Shown here: positions 5,709 to 6,860 of the stretch, piece after piece
Position numbering within the stretch: the stretch's first letter is position 1
Layout: each line of letters opens with the position of its first letter
Assembly (NCBI GenBank): GCA_900554135.1
Contig: USFU01000091.1
Location: 1-6,860, forward strand
Length of the DNA: 6,860 nt
Origin: an uncultured Collinsella sp.
GTDB lineage: Bacteria; Actinomycetota; Coriobacteriia; Coriobacteriales; Coriobacteriaceae
Direction of reading: 5' to 3'
Position numbers and translations under genes: made by a program
The notes under the pieces: generated by a model
What the model was told of the DNA's origin: nothing
The model's database searches: none
The model's input: the letters and a program-made list of their open reading frames with translations, nothing else

Positions 5709-6860
5709 TTATGAAGCGTCGGCGGCGATGTGCGCTAGCGCCTCGACGAGCTCTTGCGAGCTCACAGGCTTGCTCAGGTGCGCGTTCATGCCCGCCTCGC
5801 GCGAAAGCCTGCGGTCGTCGGCAAAGGCGTTGGCGCTCACGGCAATAATCGGTGTGGTCGCGGCATCCTCGCGATCGAGCGCTCGGATCTGACGCGTGGC
5901 CTCAAGGCCATCGATGCCCGGCATCATGATGTCCATCAACACCACGTCATACTCGTGCGGTGCGCTCGCGGCAAACGCCTCAACGGCAGACTCGCCATCC
6001 TTAGCATGCGTCACGACGGCACCGGCACGGCTGAGCGTAAACTGCGCGATCTCGGCATTCAAATCGTTATCCTCTACGAGCAAAACGCGCAAGCCCTGGA
6101 GCGCATCGTCATCGCCCGCATCCGCGCGAACTGCCTGAGGAATCTCGGAGCGTTTGCATTTCTCGAACGGCAGACGGATGGTAAACGTCGTCCCCTGCCC
6201 CAAGACGCTCGTAAAGCTCATGGTTCCGCCCATAAGCTCGACCAACTGTTTTGCGATAGGCGCGCCCAGGCCAGTTCCCGATGAGGCGCCTTCCACCTGT
6301 TGCTCCTCGCGGCAAAACGGCTCGTAGAGGTGCTGCTGGAACTCCTCGCTCATGCCAATACCGTTGTCGGCGATCGTGTATTCATAGACGGGGACGCCAT
6401 CTACGGGTTCCACCTCGCGGCACACCAGGCGAACATAGCCGCCCTGGCGGTTGTACTTGACGGCATTGCCGGCAATATTGAGCAACAAGCGCTTGAGGTG
6501 CGTCACGCTCACCCGTGCATAGGGATGATCAAGCGTCTGCTGGTCGCAGATAATTGTCACCAGACGTTCCTCGGCCTGGCGCTCCAGAATATCGCGCACT
6601 TCACAGTTGAGGGCCACCAAATTTATGGGCACGAGGTTCAGGTCGACCTGTCCGCTCTCCAGGCGACTCATATCGAGTGCCTCGTTGGCAAGGTCGAGCA
6701 GCAGTCCCGATGCCGTCCAGATTTTTGAGCGGCACTCAGTCTGTTTTTGCAGATCGTCCGCATTGGCATTGCCAACCTCGACCATGCCGCGAATGCCGTT
6801 GATGGGCGTGCGCAGATCGTGGCTCATGCGACGCAGAAACTCCGTCTTTGCCGAGTTGGC
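5709..6860 (-). CDS. Hybrid histidine kinase, catalytic and receiver half (5' end outside window)
   Basis: The C-terminal 383 residues of a second hybrid kinase; the frame remains open to the right edge, so sensor and membrane parts lie outside. Numbered from the first visible residue: HisKA with MSHDLRTPINGI and phospho-acceptor His14; HATPase with N-box Asn128/Asn132, DNGIG (165-169) and GTGLG (195-199); a linker; receiver from about residue 256 with Glu263/Asp264, phospho-acceptor Asp310 in LMDIMMPGIDG, Ser342 at the switch position usually held by Thr, and Lys364. The catalytic residues are intact. It closely resembles the kinase at 2315-5119: ANSAKTEFLRRMSHDLRTP matches ANAAKTAFLTRMSHDIRTP, and EDNDLNAEIAQ matches EDNELNAEIAQ. 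The two are thus paralogues arranged convergently, most likely from a duplication followed by inversion or reinsertion. The Met inside MSHD is not a start, because conserved residues continue upstream. No HPt or output domain follows the receiver. What it senses cannot be told from this window. Confidence 0.92.
   Translation of the reverse strand, partial: ANSAKTEFLRRMSHDLRTPINGIRGMVEVGNANADDLQKQTECRSKIWTASGLLLDLANEALDMSRLESGQVDLNLVPINLVALNCEVRDILERQAEERLVTIICDQQTLDHPYARVSVTHLKRLLLNIAGNAVKYNRQGGYVRLVCREVEPVDGVPVYEYTIADNGIGMSEEFQQHLYEPFCREEQQVEGASSGTGLGAPIAKQLVELMGGTMSFTSVLGQGTTFTIRLPFEKCKRSEIPQAVRADAGDDDALQGLRVLLVEDNDLNAEIAQFTLSRAGAVVTHAKDGESAVEAFAASAPHEYDVVLMDIMMPGIDGLEATRQIRALDREDAATTPIIAVSANAFADDRRLSREAGMNAHLSKPVSSQELVEALAHIAADAS

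Noticed and set aside
6825..6827. ATG in the MSHD motif as the start codon of the second kinase
   Set aside because: The residues upstream to the window edge (ANSAKTEFLRR) match the other kinase's sequence before its HisKA motif, so the gene continues beyond the window.

Overview
The window reads as a moderately GC-rich, gene-dense bacterial chromosome segment. Codon use, the GTG/TTG start choice, the NimA-like flavin protein and the compact BvgS-like hybrid kinases suggest a gut actinobacterium of the Coriobacteriia, most likely Collinsella or a close relative. That placement is inference; there is no rRNA or other phylogenetic marker here.

Layout. Positions 1-2090 hold three minus-strand genes, read from right to left: a two-helix potassium channel (1665-2090), a LOG-family nucleotide phosphoribohydrolase (1097-1630), and the first 323 residues of a ClC-family chloride channel/transporter (1-971, which runs off the left edge). 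The first two are 34 bp apart and probably co-transcribed. The ClC gene follows after 125 bp and may also have its own promoter. Positions 2091-2314 form a divergent intergenic region that contains a striking 85-bp repeat: three 27-bp units, the first inverted relative to the other two, so that two 35-nt arms pair with one mismatch.

On the plus strand, 2315-5119 encodes a large membrane-bound hybrid histidine kinase: signal peptide, two tandem periplasmic-binding-protein-like (Venus flytrap) sensor domains, one membrane helix, HisKA, HATPase and a receiver. After 40 bp comes a small NimA-like pyridoxamine-phosphate-oxidase-fold flavoprotein (5160-5639). A 17-bp perfect stem (5667-5706) separates it from a convergent minus-strand gene (5709-6860, 5' end off the right edge). 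That gene encodes the HisKA-HATPase-receiver half of a second hybrid kinase, clearly paralogous to the first.

How they may work together. The first kinase senses an extracellular solute, possibly amino-acid-like, and passes phosphate from His562 to its own receiver Asp858. Neither kinase shows an HPt or DNA-binding output domain in the window, so the signal must leave through partners encoded elsewhere or through a non-transcriptional output. The channel-LOG-ClC group combines K+ and anion conductance with a nucleotide hydrolase, which hints at an ion-homeostasis or stress function. No mobile element, tRNA, rRNA or CRISPR array was found.
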